A stretch of 24,900 nucleotides of DNA from Gammaproteobacteria bacterium (GTDB lineage Bacteria; Pseudomonadota; Gammaproteobacteria; JAABTG01). Below are positions 6,907-14,622 of this stretch, one piece after another; the first letter of the stretch is position 1; the number at the start of each line of letters is the position of its first letter. Both the position numbers and the translations under genes were made by a program. A model generated the notes under the pieces. That model saw only the letters and a list, made by a program, of their open reading frames with translations, was not told the DNA's origin and made no database searches. The stretch spans positions 1-24,900 of the forward strand of contig JASJBY010000015.1 in the NCBI GenBank assembly GCA_030066245.1. Direction: 5' to 3'.

Positions 6907-8609
6907 GGTAGATCCTCGCGGAAATACTTGAGCACCGAGTTGATGGGATTGCCGGCTGCCTGGCCCAGCCCACAGATGGAGGCATCGGCCATGGTCGTGG
7001 AAAGCTCGGACAACAAGCCCTCGTTCCAGCGCTCCTGACGCATGAGCTTGACTGCCTTCTCGGTGCCCACCCGGCAGGGTGTGCACTGGCCGCAGCTCTC
7101 ATCCTCGAAGAAGCGCATCAGGTTAAGTGCAACATCCCTCATGTTGTCCTGGTCGCTGAACACCACCACGGCGGCGGAGCCGATGAAACAGCCGTGTTCC
7201 TCCAGGGTGCCGAAATCCAGCGGAATATGGCTCAAGGAGGCGGGGAGTATGCCCCCGGATGCGCCTCCGGGGAGGTAGGCCTTGAAGCGATGGCCGTCCT
7301 GCATGCCACCGCAGAACTCGTCGATCAGCTCCTTGACGGTCACACCTGCAGCGGCGAGCTTGACGCCGGGCTTCCTCACCCGACCCGAAACCGAGTAGCT
7401 GCGCCATCCTTTGCGCCCATTGCGTCCGGCGCCGGCAAACCAGTCCGGTCCGTGCTGCAGTATGTCTCGGACCCAGAAAAGGGTCTCCACGTTGTTCTCC
7501 ACCGTAGGCTGCCCGAACAAGCCGACTTCTGCCACGTACGGCGGCCGGTTGCGGGGAAGACCGCGTTTGCCCTCAATGGACTCGATCATTGCGGACTCTT
7601 CGCCGCATATGTAAGCGCCGGCGCCGCGCCTTATCTCTACCCTAAGGCCGTTCAACAAACCACGCCCATCGAGGCGTGCAAGCTCCGTGGCCAGGACTTG
7701 CCTGATCGCCGGATATTCGTCTCGCATGTACAGGTAGCAGGCTTCCGCTTCAACGGCCCAGGCAGCAATCAGCATGCCTTCGAAGAAACGGTGCGGGTCC
7801 CGCTCCAGGTAGTGGCGATCCTTGAAGGTGCCAGGCTCGCCTTCGTCGCCGTTGACGGCAATGTAGCGGGGCCCCGCGTAGCCGCGCACGATGCGCCATT
7901 TGCGTCCGGTGGGAAAGCCGGCACCACCAAGGCCGCGCAGCCCGGCATGCTCCAGCGCTGCGACGACTTCGTCCACAGTACGCTGTCCGGACACGCACTC
8001 GCGCAGCAGCCGATAGCCACCGTCGGCCATGTAGCCGTCCAGGTCGACGTATTCCTCGACCGCGAAATGGGTATGCCCGGCACGGATCGCAGCGACGACG
8101 GATCGCGTGCTCGCGTTGGTCAGGTGGTTATGACCGACCTCGGCAACCGGGGCCTTGTCGCAACGCCCCATGCAGGGAGCACGGAGCACCCGCACCTCAG
8201 GGCCCGTCTGCTGGCCCAGCTCCGCCAGCAAGGCCTGCGCACCGGCTATTTCACAGGCTATGCCGTCGCACACGCGCACTGTCAATGGGGGAGGCGGGGC
8301 CTCCCCTTCATGGACCAGATCGAAGTGCGCGTAGAAGCTCGCGACCTCGTACACCTCGGTCTGTGCCAGGCGCATCTCCTCCGCCAAGGCCGTGAGATGG
8401 CGCGTTGACAGATGGCCATAGTGGTCCTGAATCAGATGCAGGTATTCGATAAGCAGGTCCCGGCGCTTGCTACCGGCGCCCAGAAGGACGCGCACTTCCG
8501 CGAGCGCCGCCGGGTCAACCTGCCTGCCTTTCGGGGTCTTGCCGGTGCGCTTCTTGCTCGCGCCCGGGTGGCCACGTTTGACGACTGTCTGGGTAGACGC
8601 TGACATCAT
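6903..8609 (-). CDS. fdhB: Formate dehydrogenase beta subunit, NuoE-NuoF fusion (flavin/NAD-binding)
   Basis: Delivers electrons from the catalytic subunit to NAD+. The 568-residue chain fuses two complex I-like modules. A NuoE/FdsG domain (about 33-180) has the thioredoxin-like [2Fe-2S] ligands C114, C119, C146 and C150. A NuoF/FdsB domain (about 195-568) has the FMN/NADH motifs GLGGAGFPTGRKW (226-238), NGDEGEPGTFKDR and GAGAYICGEESAM, and the [4Fe-4S] ligands C506, C509, C512 and C546. The first about 30 residues are basic and variable. GGGGGG 6 bp before ATG 8609 supports this start; ATG 8606 is equally possible. The same fused subunit plus a separate alpha subunit is known from the two-subunit FDH1 of Methylorubrum extorquens. 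Classical FdsGBA enzymes keep the two parts separate. It forms one transcription unit with fdhA; no fdhD or fdsD gene is in the window. Confidence 0.94.
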   Translation of the reverse strand: MMSASTQTVVKRGHPGASKKRTGKTPKGRQVDPAALAEVRVLLGAGSKRRDLLIEYLHLIQDHYGHLSTRHLTALAEEMRLAQTEVYEVASFYAHFDLVHEGEAPPPPLTVRVCDGIACEIAGAQALLAELGQQTGPEVRVLRAPCMGRCDKAPVAEVGHNHLTNASTRSVVAAIRAGHTHFAVEEYVDLDGYMADGGYRLLRECVSGQRTVDEVVAALEHAGLRGLGGAGFPTGRKWRIVRGYAGPRYIAVNGDEGEPGTFKDRHYLERDPHRFFEGMLIAAWAVEAEACYLYMRDEYPAIRQVLATELARLDGRGLLNGLRVEIRRGAGAYICGEESAMIESIEGKRGLPRNRPPYVAEVGLFGQPTVENNVETLFWVRDILQHGPDWFAGAGRNGRKGWRSYSVSGRVRKPGVKLAAAGVTVKELIDEFCGGMQDGHRFKAYLPGGASGGILPASLSHIPLDFGTLEEHGCFIGSAAVVVFSDQDNMRDVALNLMRFFEDESCGQCTPCRVGTEKAVKLMRQERWNEGLLSELSTTMADASICGLGQAAGNPINSVLKYFREDLP

Positions 8610-9022
8610 CCATAACCCCCCAATGACTTGCCTGGAACCGTGTCTACCGGGTCTCTGCGGCAACAGAAAACCCTGCCCAGATTTGATGCCCGGCTGACAA
8701 AACCCATCGCGTTCAGACGCAACAGATGCCGCTGCGTGTCAGGATCGCCGATGTCGGGGCGCATTCCGGAAGCGGCGTGCCGGATGCAACTTCGTTAGAC
8801 CGTCGTGCACGTCTGATTTCAAATGATTGCGGGATGCCGTAGTGCCGACGTGTCCATATCAGGCGGAAGTCAGGCCTGTTGAGCCCAACCCAGACCAACC
8901 GGCCCGGCCGGTCGCGGGGGGACTGCTTGGGCCCCTTGCAATCCGGCATTCGCGACGCCAGGAGCGCGGCGACCCGAATTCAGACACCGCCGAGCGCCCC
9001 AGGTCAGCGTGGCGCGCCTGAT
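8610..9022. other. Intergenic region upstream of formate dehydrogenase
   Basis: No supportable gene in about 410 bp between thiG and fdhB. It should carry the fdh promoter (minus strand) and the thi operon terminator. I see no sigma-54 (GG-N10-GC) or convincing sigma-70 box. A near-perfect GC-rich palindrome (8898-8912) is present. Confidence 0.45.
8898..8912 (-). repeat. GC-rich inverted repeat downstream of thiG
   Basis: ACCGGCC and GGCCGGT flank one central base. It lies about 110 bp beyond the thiG stop on the minus strand. No T-tract follows, so intrinsic termination is doubtful, and a regulatory or incidental origin is equally possible. Confidence 0.4.
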
Positions 9023-9808
9023 TCAGTGGCCATCCATGTGCCAGAAGGGCGTTCCCACGACGGGCGTGCTCGGGGAAGCGGTTTCCCGTTCCTGCATCAT
9101 GCCGGCCTCGTATCCCATCCGGCCGGCAGCCACTGCCTTGCCGAATGCCTCACCCATGCGGACCGGCTCATCGGCCAGGGCAATGGCGCTGTTGATCAGG
9201 ACCGCATCGCAACCCAGCTCCATTGCGCGCGCGGCATCCGAGGGCTTGCCGATCCCCGCATCCACAATCAGCGTGGCATCCGGGAGTCGCGCGCGCATGG
9301 TCTCCAGCAGGTAGGGATTCATGAGTCCCCGGCCCGAACCGATAGGCGATCCCCAGGGCATGAGAATTCGGCAGCCCGCCTCCAGCAGTCGGTTGGCGAC
9401 GACCAGGTCTTCCGTCGTGTAGGGGAAAACCTCGAAGCCTTCCTTGGTCAGGATAGCTGCCGCCTCGACCAGGCCGAGCGGATCAGGCTGCAGGGTGTAA
9501 TCGTCCCCGATGACCTCAAGCTTGATCCAGGAAGTCTCGAACAGCTCCCGAGCCATCTGCGCAGTGGCGACCGCCTCTTTGACCGTGCGACAGCCGGCGG
9601 TGTTCGGCAGCACGTGCACGTCGAGGCGCCGGATCAGATCCCAGAAGCCTTCGCCGGACTTCTGCGCCGGCATCTGGCGCCTGAGCGCAACCGTCACGAC
9701 CTGGGCCCCGGAGGCGCGAACGGCGCTGGTCATTATCTCCGGAGAGGGATAAAGGGCACTGCCGACCAACAGGCGGCTTTCCAACTCTACATCGCCGAGC
9801 GTCCACAT
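9023..9808 (-). CDS. thiG: Thiazole synthase ThiG
   Basis: Condenses 1-deoxy-D-xylulose 5-phosphate, dehydroglycine (from ThiO) and ThiS-thiocarboxylate sulfur into the thiazole phosphate of thiamine. The 261-residue TIM-barrel protein has the Schiff-base lysine K96 in the motif SWIKLEVIGDD, the GCRTVKEAV segment, and the phosphate-binding PIGSGRG and VDAGIG motifs. The length is normal for ThiG. ATG 9808 was chosen because GGAGG, which contains the end of thiS, is about 8 bp upstream; the alternative start at 9835 would overlap thiS by 23 bp. It is the last gene of a thiO-thiS-thiG operon. Use of thiO rather than thiH implies oxygen-dependent production of dehydroglycine (family knowledge). 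Confidence 0.96.
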   Translation of the reverse strand: MWTLGDVELESRLLVGSALYPSPEIMTSAVRASGAQVVTVALRRQMPAQKSGEGFWDLIRRLDVHVLPNTAGCRTVKEAVATAQMARELFETSWIKLEVIGDDYTLQPDPLGLVEAAAILTKEGFEVFPYTTEDLVVANRLLEAGCRILMPWGSPIGSGRGLMNPYLLETMRARLPDATLIVDAGIGKPSDAARAMELGCDAVLINSAIALADEPVRMGEAFGKAVAAGRMGYEAGMMQERETASPSTPVVGTPFWHMDGH

Positions 9809-9812
9809 ACGG

Positions 9813-10013
9813 TCATCCTCCAGCCACCGCCGCAACTATCTCCAGCTGATCCGACTCTTTCACGACGGTTTCGCCGTAGGCGGAACGCGGCACGAACTCC
9901 AGGTTCACGGCGACCACAACGTGCGCCGTTTCGTATCCCAGCTGTTGCATAAGCTGGTCAAGGGTCGCCGAGTCCGTTACCTCCACGGACTCGCCGTTAA
10001 CCGTGATTCTCAT
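9813..10013 (-). CDS. thiS: Sulfur carrier protein ThiS
   Basis: A 66-residue ubiquitin-fold sulfur carrier ending in the obligatory Gly-Gly (VAAVAGG), which is adenylated and thiocarboxylated before sulfur transfer to ThiG. The N-terminal MRITVNGE strand and the VVVAVNLEFVPRS segment are typical. Its ATG overlaps the thiO stop (ATGA), with AGGAGA about 6 bp upstream, so it is translationally coupled to thiO. Its own end supplies the ribosome site of thiG. Confidence 0.95.
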   Translation of the reverse strand: MRITVNGESVEVTDSATLDQLMQQLGYETAHVVVAVNLEFVPRSAYGETVVKESDQLEIVAAVAGG

Positions 10014-11029
10014 GGCAGATCTCCTACGATGCGGGACTCCAGGGCTTCGATGCGCTCACCATCGATCACCCGGCAGGCAATCTCGGCTAGGCGTGGTCCC
10101 AGCAGGAACCCGTGACGGTACAGGCCGTTGATGCGCACGCGCCCGGGCGAGACCCGAATCCGCGGCAGGTTGTCCGGATAAGCCGGCCGACAGTTGACGC
10201 AAGTCTCCATGACCTCCGCCTCGGCAAACCCCGGGTGCAGCGACATCAGTGCGGATAAGAGCTCCAGGGATGAACGAACCGTTATGCCGCCCAGGTAATC
10301 GCTCTCTATCTGGGTAGCTCCAATCACAAACACATGCTCTGCGCGCGGTACCACGTAGAGGGGATACCGCGGGTGCATGAGCCGCACGGGACGATTCAGC
10401 CGCACATCGGGCGCCCTGACATAGATCACCTCCCCCCGCACGCCCCTGAGCTCCGAATCGTCGGGCCGGGCTCCCAGTCCCCGGCAATCGACGACGAGAT
10501 CACCGGCGTCCTCCTCCAGCTTGCCGCGAATCCACTGGAGCCTTGGGAAGGACAGCAGCGTTCGCTCCAGCGCTGCCAGAAGCTGCCGGTTGTCGATATG
10601 ACCCTCGCCGGCAAAATAGAGGCCCCGGCGAAAAGTGGTCAGCTCCGGCTCCAGCTCCCTCAGCCGGTCTTCGCCCACAACCTCTCCGCAGTCGCCCGTT
10701 CGATGTCGCAAGCGCTCCAGCTCCCGTGCGTCCCGGCCGTGGGCGACGACGAGCGTTCCCGCGGCCTGCAGCGCAACGGGCGCCTTGAGCTGTTCAACGA
10801 TCCCGCGCCACTCGGACACAGACTCTCGGCCAAGCTGGGAAATGAGCGGCTCGGAGCCCTCGAGCTCACAGCAGGGTGCAAGCATACCCGCGCCGGTATA
10901 GGCTGCGCTGGAGCGCCCCGCCCGGCTGTCCGGGTCGAACAGCCTCACCTCCCAGCCGCGGAGGAGCAGCTTCAGGGCCATCAGTCGGCCCATCAGGCCA
11001 GCCCCCGCGATGCTGGCAAGACCGGTCAC
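10010..11029 (-). CDS. thiO: Glycine oxidase ThiO (FAD-dependent)
   Basis: Oxidises glycine to the imine used by ThiG for thiazole formation. The 339-residue flavoprotein opens with the FAD Rossmann motif AGAGLMGRLMA (about 8-18) and has the SSAAYTGAGMLAPCCE segment typical of ThiO/DAO proteins. Near the C-terminus are the substrate/FAD regions PAYPDNLPRI and NGLYRHGFLLGP. The start is a GTG at 11029, with AGGGG about 9 bp upstream; no ATG is available in frame nearby. It overlaps thiS by four bases. The 540 bp upstream contain no recognisable TPP (THI-element) riboswitch. Confidence 0.93.
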   Translation of the reverse strand: MTGLASIAGAGLMGRLMALKLLLRGWEVRLFDPDSRAGRSSAAYTGAGMLAPCCELEGSEPLISQLGRESVSEWRGIVEQLKAPVALQAAGTLVVAHGRDARELERLRHRTGDCGEVVGEDRLRELEPELTTFRRGLYFAGEGHIDNRQLLAALERTLLSFPRLQWIRGKLEEDAGDLVVDCRGLGARPDDSELRGVRGEVIYVRAPDVRLNRPVRLMHPRYPLYVVPRAEHVFVIGATQIESDYLGGITVRSSLELLSALMSLHPGFAEAEVMETCVNCRPAYPDNLPRIRVSPGRVRINGLYRHGFLLGPRLAEIACRVIDGERIEALESRIVGDLP

Positions 11030-11569
11030 GATGCCTGACCCCTGCTGTACGCAAGCGCACAGGCCTTATCACAAGCAAGACAAGGGCGGGGCAACACCGT
11101 CATGCCTCCACGTTAGCAAACTAGAAAGCTGTTCGGAAATATCGATCACAAACGTTGATACAGCTGGTGTGGGACCCGGCCGGGTCAGCTCGTCGCGTAA
11201 CTGGGATCAGCTATCCAGCGAATCGTGCGTCACCATTTACGGCGGTGGTAAGTGTACAGAAAGCCTGTTGGCTGTCCACGATACTCGCGATAGCGCCTGC
11301 GCAGGGTAAGCGCGCGTTTGGAAGATCACCGGGCACTGAATTGGACCGTTCAGTCACCCCGCAGAGCTGCAGTGTTGGAGCACACACACGGTATTCTCCT
11401 GGAGATGACGACCCGTTGGCGGAAGCGACGGCTACGCCGGCGTATTCCGCGACATGGACCGGATGTGACGACGCAGCTGCCGCTGGTTCGGCCGGGCCCC
11501 ACCAGCATTCAGTGCGCTTCCAACCAGCCGTATGGCTTATTGCACTGTCCCAGGGATCGTGACGGAAGA
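11030..11569. other. 540-bp gene-free interval upstream of thiO
   Basis: No supportable gene. One minus-strand frame stays open from 11211 to 11726 but has no domain and overlaps the thiamine-binding gene. A perfect 14-bp palindrome lies at 11173-11186. I searched the minus strand upstream of thiO for the conserved TPP-riboswitch cores (CUGAGA, and the ACCUGA/GGAUAAUGCC-type 3' half) and did not find them. The thi promoter is expected around 11040-11130 but no clear boxes stand out. Confidence 0.45.
11173..11186. repeat. Perfect 14-bp palindrome upstream of thiO
   Basis: GACCCGG is followed directly by its reverse complement CCGGGTC, about 145 bp upstream of the thiO start. It could be an operator half-site pair or a hairpin; there is no T-tract. 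Confidence 0.5.
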
Positions 11570-11869
11570 CTAGGAGCGGCGACGCCTGACGCTCTCGAGT
11601 TTCTCGGCCATGCGCTGCGGCCGGTCGATCCGCGTCCCCACCTGAAGGCAGGTATGAATCCGCGGCGCGCCATCGCCGTGGACCACTTCGTGGCAACGCC
11701 TGATGGTCGCGAACACCTCGTCCCATTCCCCCTCCACATTGGTGCTGTTGCAGGTGACCTCGAAAGTCAATCCTGATTCCTCCAGCACTCTTTCAATGGC
11801 CGCGACATAGGGCGAGACGGAGACGCCTGTGCCTATGGGTACCAGGGTGAAACCGACAATTGCGTGCAT
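11570..11869 (-). CDS. MTH1187/YkoF-type thiamine-binding family protein
   Basis: The 99-residue cytoplasmic protein resembles the MTH1187 (DUF77) family. It has an initial strand ending in VPIGTG.SVSPYVA, a helix AIERVLEESGL, a second strand LTFEVTCNSTNVEGEWDEVF and a helix AIRRCHEVVHGDG, the ferredoxin-like fold of that family. Members of the family bind thiamine or a related ligand; the physiological role is not settled. The start lies 12 bp after the stop of the protease gene, so it is probably cotranscribed with it. Proximity to thiOSG about 540 bp downstream fits a link to thiamine, but the two are separated by a non-coding gap. The last residues (ESVRRRRS) are strongly basic. Confidence 0.85.
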   Translation of the reverse strand: MHAIVGFTLVPIGTGVSVSPYVAAIERVLEESGLTFEVTCNSTNVEGEWDEVFATIRRCHEVVHGDGAPRIHTCLQVGTRIDRPQRMAEKLESVRRRRS

Positions 11870-11881
11870 ACGCCCCCCGAG

Positions 11882-13069
11882 CTAGCGCCAGGGATGGAGC
11901 ACCAGGGGAAGCCGCTGGGTGCTGCCCTCCCGGTGTACGGTGATCTCGAGTCGGTCGCCGATGTCGTAGCCTTCTATGCCGTCCGTGAGGTCGTCTATGT
12001 CACGGACTTGGATGTCTCCCAAGGCCTGGATGACGTCTCCCGGCACCACATCACCTTCCCTGTTCACGAAAGTCCCACGCAGGCCGGCCTTGTCCGCCGG
12101 CGAGCCCTCCTCCACACGCAGTATCAGCAAGCCCTGCACGCCCATCCGCGCCGTGACCCGCTCACTGATGTCGCTGTCAGCAACGATACCCAAGGAAGGG
12201 GTGACGTGGCGGCCGAAGGCGATAAGCTTGGGCACCACCCGGTTGACGGTGTCCACGGGAACCGCGAAACCAACGCCCGCGTAGGCGCCCGAGGGGCTGT
12301 AGATGGCCGTGTTGATGCCAATGAGACGACCCGCGCTGTCTATGAGGGGCCCGCCCGAATTGCCGGGGTTGATGGCCGCATCCGTCTGAATCAGGTGCTC
12401 TATGAGGTTACCGCCCTCGCCCTGTATGCTTCGGTCCAGGGCCGAAATCACCCCCGTGGTGAGGGTACGGTCCAGGCCGAAAGGATTGCCGATGGCGAAG
12501 ACTTTCTGGCCGACTCTCAGGTTGTGGCTTTCGCCGAGCGGCACGGGCGGAGGACGGTCGAAGCCCACGTGGATCCGCAGGACCGCGAGATCGTGCTCTC
12601 GGCTGGCACCCACCAGCACGGCCTCGTAGGCCCGTTCATCCGCGAGCCGCACATAAGCGGCCTCGGCATCCTCCAGCACGTGATAGTTGGTGACCACATG
12701 GCCATGCTCGTCCCACATGAATCCGGAGCCCGTGCCGCGCGGAACCTGGGTGACATTGCGCGTCCACAGGTTCACCACCCGCTCCACAGTCGTGATGTAA
12801 ACAACGGACGGGCTGACCCCTTCAAAAACTTCTATGGTCGCTTGCTCGTCGGCGGCGAGATCGCCCCTGGCCTGAATCGCCCGGGGCTCAGCTTGACGGG
12901 TGACCAACCAGCGGTCGATGTCCGGCTGGAAGACGATGTAAACGACAATCGCCACCAGCAACCAGAGCACGAGGCGGATCAGCCGAAAGGGTGGTTGCGG
13001 TCGCGTTGCCAAAGACCTGGGCAGCCGGAAGAAAATACAAGGGTAACGAATACTCCGGGGCTCCGCCAC
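11882..13069 (-). CDS. Membrane-anchored HtrA/DegS-like serine protease
   Basis: A periplasmic trypsin-like protease anchored by one N-terminal helix (about 30-47, LIRLVLWLLVAIVVYIVF). The catalytic triad is visible as H130 (VVTNYHVLED), D160 (HDLAVL) and S238 (NPGNSGGPL). A single PDZ domain (about 290-385) ends the protein. One PDZ plus an N-terminal anchor is the DegS-type layout; DegP/DegQ have two PDZ domains and a cleaved signal. In E. coli DegS senses misfolded porins and starts the sigma-E response by cutting RseA, but neither rseA nor rpoE is near here, so that role is inference. The start is uncertain. GTG 13069 follows the xerD stop by 10 bp without a clear ribosome site, while ATG 13105 would overlap xerD by 26 bp. 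Translational coupling to xerD is likely. Confidence 0.92.
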   Translation of the reverse strand: MAEPRSIRYPCIFFRLPRSLATRPQPPFRLIRLVLWLLVAIVVYIVFQPDIDRWLVTRQAEPRAIQARGDLAADEQATIEVFEGVSPSVVYITTVERVVNLWTRNVTQVPRGTGSGFMWDEHGHVVTNYHVLEDAEAAYVRLADERAYEAVLVGASREHDLAVLRIHVGFDRPPPVPLGESHNLRVGQKVFAIGNPFGLDRTLTTGVISALDRSIQGEGGNLIEHLIQTDAAINPGNSGGPLIDSAGRLIGINTAIYSPSGAYAGVGFAVPVDTVNRVVPKLIAFGRHVTPSLGIVADSDISERVTARMGVQGLLILRVEEGSPADKAGLRGTFVNREGDVVPGDVIQALGDIQVRDIDDLTDGIEGYDIGDRLEITVHREGSTQRLPLVLHPWR

Positions 13070-13079
13070 CGCCAGGCGC

Positions 13080-14015
13080 TCAGCCCCGCGGATGATGCCG
13101 GGCATGTAGCTCGCGCAGGCGTTCCCTGGCCACGTGGGTGTATATCTGGGTGGTGGAGATGTCGCTGTGTCCAAGCAGCATCTGCACCACACGCAGGTCG
13201 GCACCATGGTTCAGCAGGTGGGTGGCGAAGGCATGGCGCAGGGTGTGGGGGGAAGGCTCGCGGCGGATGCCCGCCTGCAGTGCATAGCGCTTGATAAGGT
13301 GCCAAAAGGCCTGCCGCGTCATAGCCCTGCCACGACGGGTTGGAAACAGCGCATCACTCACCTGCTGGCCCAGGATTGCCGGCCTGGCCTCATCCAAGTA
13401 ACGCACCAGCCAGTCGGCGGCCTGCTCGCCGAAAGGCACCAGGCGCTGCTTGCTGCCCTTGCCGGTCACCCTGAGCACCTCCTGCTGCAGGCTCACCTGG
13501 TCCAGCGTCAGGCTGACCAGCTCAGACACACGCAGGCCGGTGGCGTAGAGGACTTCCAGCATCGCCCGATCACGAAGACCGAGCGCTTCCTCCACGGCCG
13601 GAGCTTCGAGCAGGGCCTCAACCTCCCGCTCGGTAAGCGAGGCAGGCAGGGGACGGCCCAGACGCGGACTCTCCACGCGCGCGCTCGGATCCGCCTGCAG
13701 CCGGTGTTCCCGGATCTGGTACTGGTAGAAACGTCGCAGCGTGGACAGACGTCGCGCCGTGCTGCGTGGTGGTGCAGCCGAGAAGCCCGCCAGATAATCC
13801 AGGACGTGGTGCCGACGGGCGCTCAGCAGGCTCTCTCCATGACGTCGCAACCAAACGGCAAACTTGCTCAGGTCGGTGCGATAGGCGCTCAGCGTGTTGT
13901 CGCTGAGCCCTCGCTCCATCCACAGGGCATCCAAAAAACCCGCGATCGCTGTCAGATCAGCTTCTCCCGGGTCAGCGGGGGGAATCCCGGTGCCTTCCGC
14001 CTTGGCAGCCGTCAT
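13080..14015 (-). CDS. xerD: Site-specific tyrosine recombinase XerD
   Basis: With XerC it resolves chromosome dimers at dif during division. The 311-residue protein has the N-terminal SAM-like core-binding domain (about 20-110) and the C-terminal catalytic domain. The conserved residues R162 (ATGLRVSEL), K186 (GKGSKQR), H257 and R260 (HTLRHAFATH), H283 (LGHSDISTTQ) and the nucleophile Y292 (IYTHV) are all visible. The ending LHARHHPRG is XerD-like, distinguishing it from XerC. ATG 14015 gives a normal length; the frame stays open further upstream across ogt but that sequence is not XerD. It lies 58 bp after ogt. Confidence 0.94.
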   Translation of the reverse strand: MTAAKAEGTGIPPADPGEADLTAIAGFLDALWMERGLSDNTLSAYRTDLSKFAVWLRRHGESLLSARRHHVLDYLAGFSAAPPRSTARRLSTLRRFYQYQIREHRLQADPSARVESPRLGRPLPASLTEREVEALLEAPAVEEALGLRDRAMLEVLYATGLRVSELVSLTLDQVSLQQEVLRVTGKGSKQRLVPFGEQAADWLVRYLDEARPAILGQQVSDALFPTRRGRAMTRQAFWHLIKRYALQAGIRREPSPHTLRHAFATHLLNHGADLRVVQMLLGHSDISTTQIYTHVARERLRELHARHHPRG

Positions 14016-14073
14016 GCTCGCTTCTGCAACGGAATGCCTGCCCGGGAAGCCGGCGGAGCGCCTGTGGAAATCC

Positions 14074-14622
14074 TTATGCGGACGGCCGGACAGCCGCTTC
14101 GTGCGCAAGCAGCCGGGCCTTGAAGGCAAGCCCGGCACCAGCTGTCTCTCCCGCATAGCCGCCAAGGCCCGTGACCGACACCGCGCGATGACAGGGCACG
14201 ACGATGGGTAAGGGGTTACGACGGCAGGCGCCGCCCACTGCGCGGGGGCCCCCGCCGACGCGCGCAGCCACTTCGCCGTAGGTGAGGGTATTGCTGGGCG
14301 GGATGCTCGCGAGCGCATCCCAGACCCGACGCTGATAGGGCGTGCCCTGCAAGACTACGGGCAGGGAGAACACATGCCGCGCATCCTCGAAATAGGCCTC
14401 CAGCTGACGCACTGCCTCCTTCGCCACGACGTCCCTGGGCGCAAGGGACACGGCGGCGCGACCCAGGATGTCGATTGCGATGACCGCCTCATCCCGCACC
14501 CGCACCCCCAACCGAAGTTCCAAGTCCCTGAAAGGCACATCCAAAACGGCCTGATAGGGCTCGCTCACCATCGTTTGCGGCGGGGGCATGACAGAAACGG
14601 CGGCTTCGTTACGTAGATTCAT
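14074..14622 (-). CDS. ogt: Methylated-DNA--protein-cysteine methyltransferase (O6-alkylguanine repair)
   Basis: Removes alkyl groups from O6-alkylguanine by irreversible transfer to its own cysteine. The 182-residue protein has the alkyl-acceptor motif PCHRAV with C144, preceded by the conserved Asn in RRNPLPIVV. A helix-turn-helix wing (NTLTYGEVAARVGGGPRAVGGA) contains the position of the arginine finger. The N-terminal domain is the variable, catalytically inert part. ATG 14622 overlaps the stop of the upstream repeat protein (ATGA), with GAGG just upstream, so translation is coupled. Whether the orthologue is best named ogt or the Ada C-terminal type cannot be decided by eye. Confidence 0.93.
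   Translation of the reverse strand: MNLRNEAAVSVMPPPQTMVSEPYQAVLDVPFRDLELRLGVRVRDEAVIAIDILGRAAVSLAPRDVVAKEAVRQLEAYFEDARHVFSLPVVLQGTPYQRRVWDALASIPPSNTLTYGEVAARVGGGPRAVGGACRRNPLPIVVPCHRAVSVTGLGGYAGETAGAGLAFKARLLAHEAAVRPSA

Noticed and set aside
4906..7038. A 710-codon plus-strand frame opposite fdhA
   Set aside because: Antisense shadow. The minus strand encodes an unmistakable formate dehydrogenase, and GC-rich third positions keep the opposite frame open. The translation is His/Arg/Val-rich without domains.
6907..7086. 60-residue N-terminal extension of FdhA
   Set aside because: The extension is the +1 frame of the fdhB end; the ATGA overlap at 6903-6906 and the [2Fe-2S] domain opening mark the real start.
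11030..11160. TPP riboswitch upstream of thiO
   Set aside because: None of the conserved cores of the element could be found on the minus strand.
11211..11726. 171-codon minus-strand frame overlapping the thiamine-binding gene
   Set aside because: Its upstream half overlaps a better-supported gene in another frame, and the rest shows no domain or ribosome site.
11864..13294. Long plus-strand frame opposite the protease gene (476 codons); similar ones at 7194-8408 and 15009-16475
   Set aside because: All are opposite well-supported minus-strand genes and show no domains or ribosome sites.
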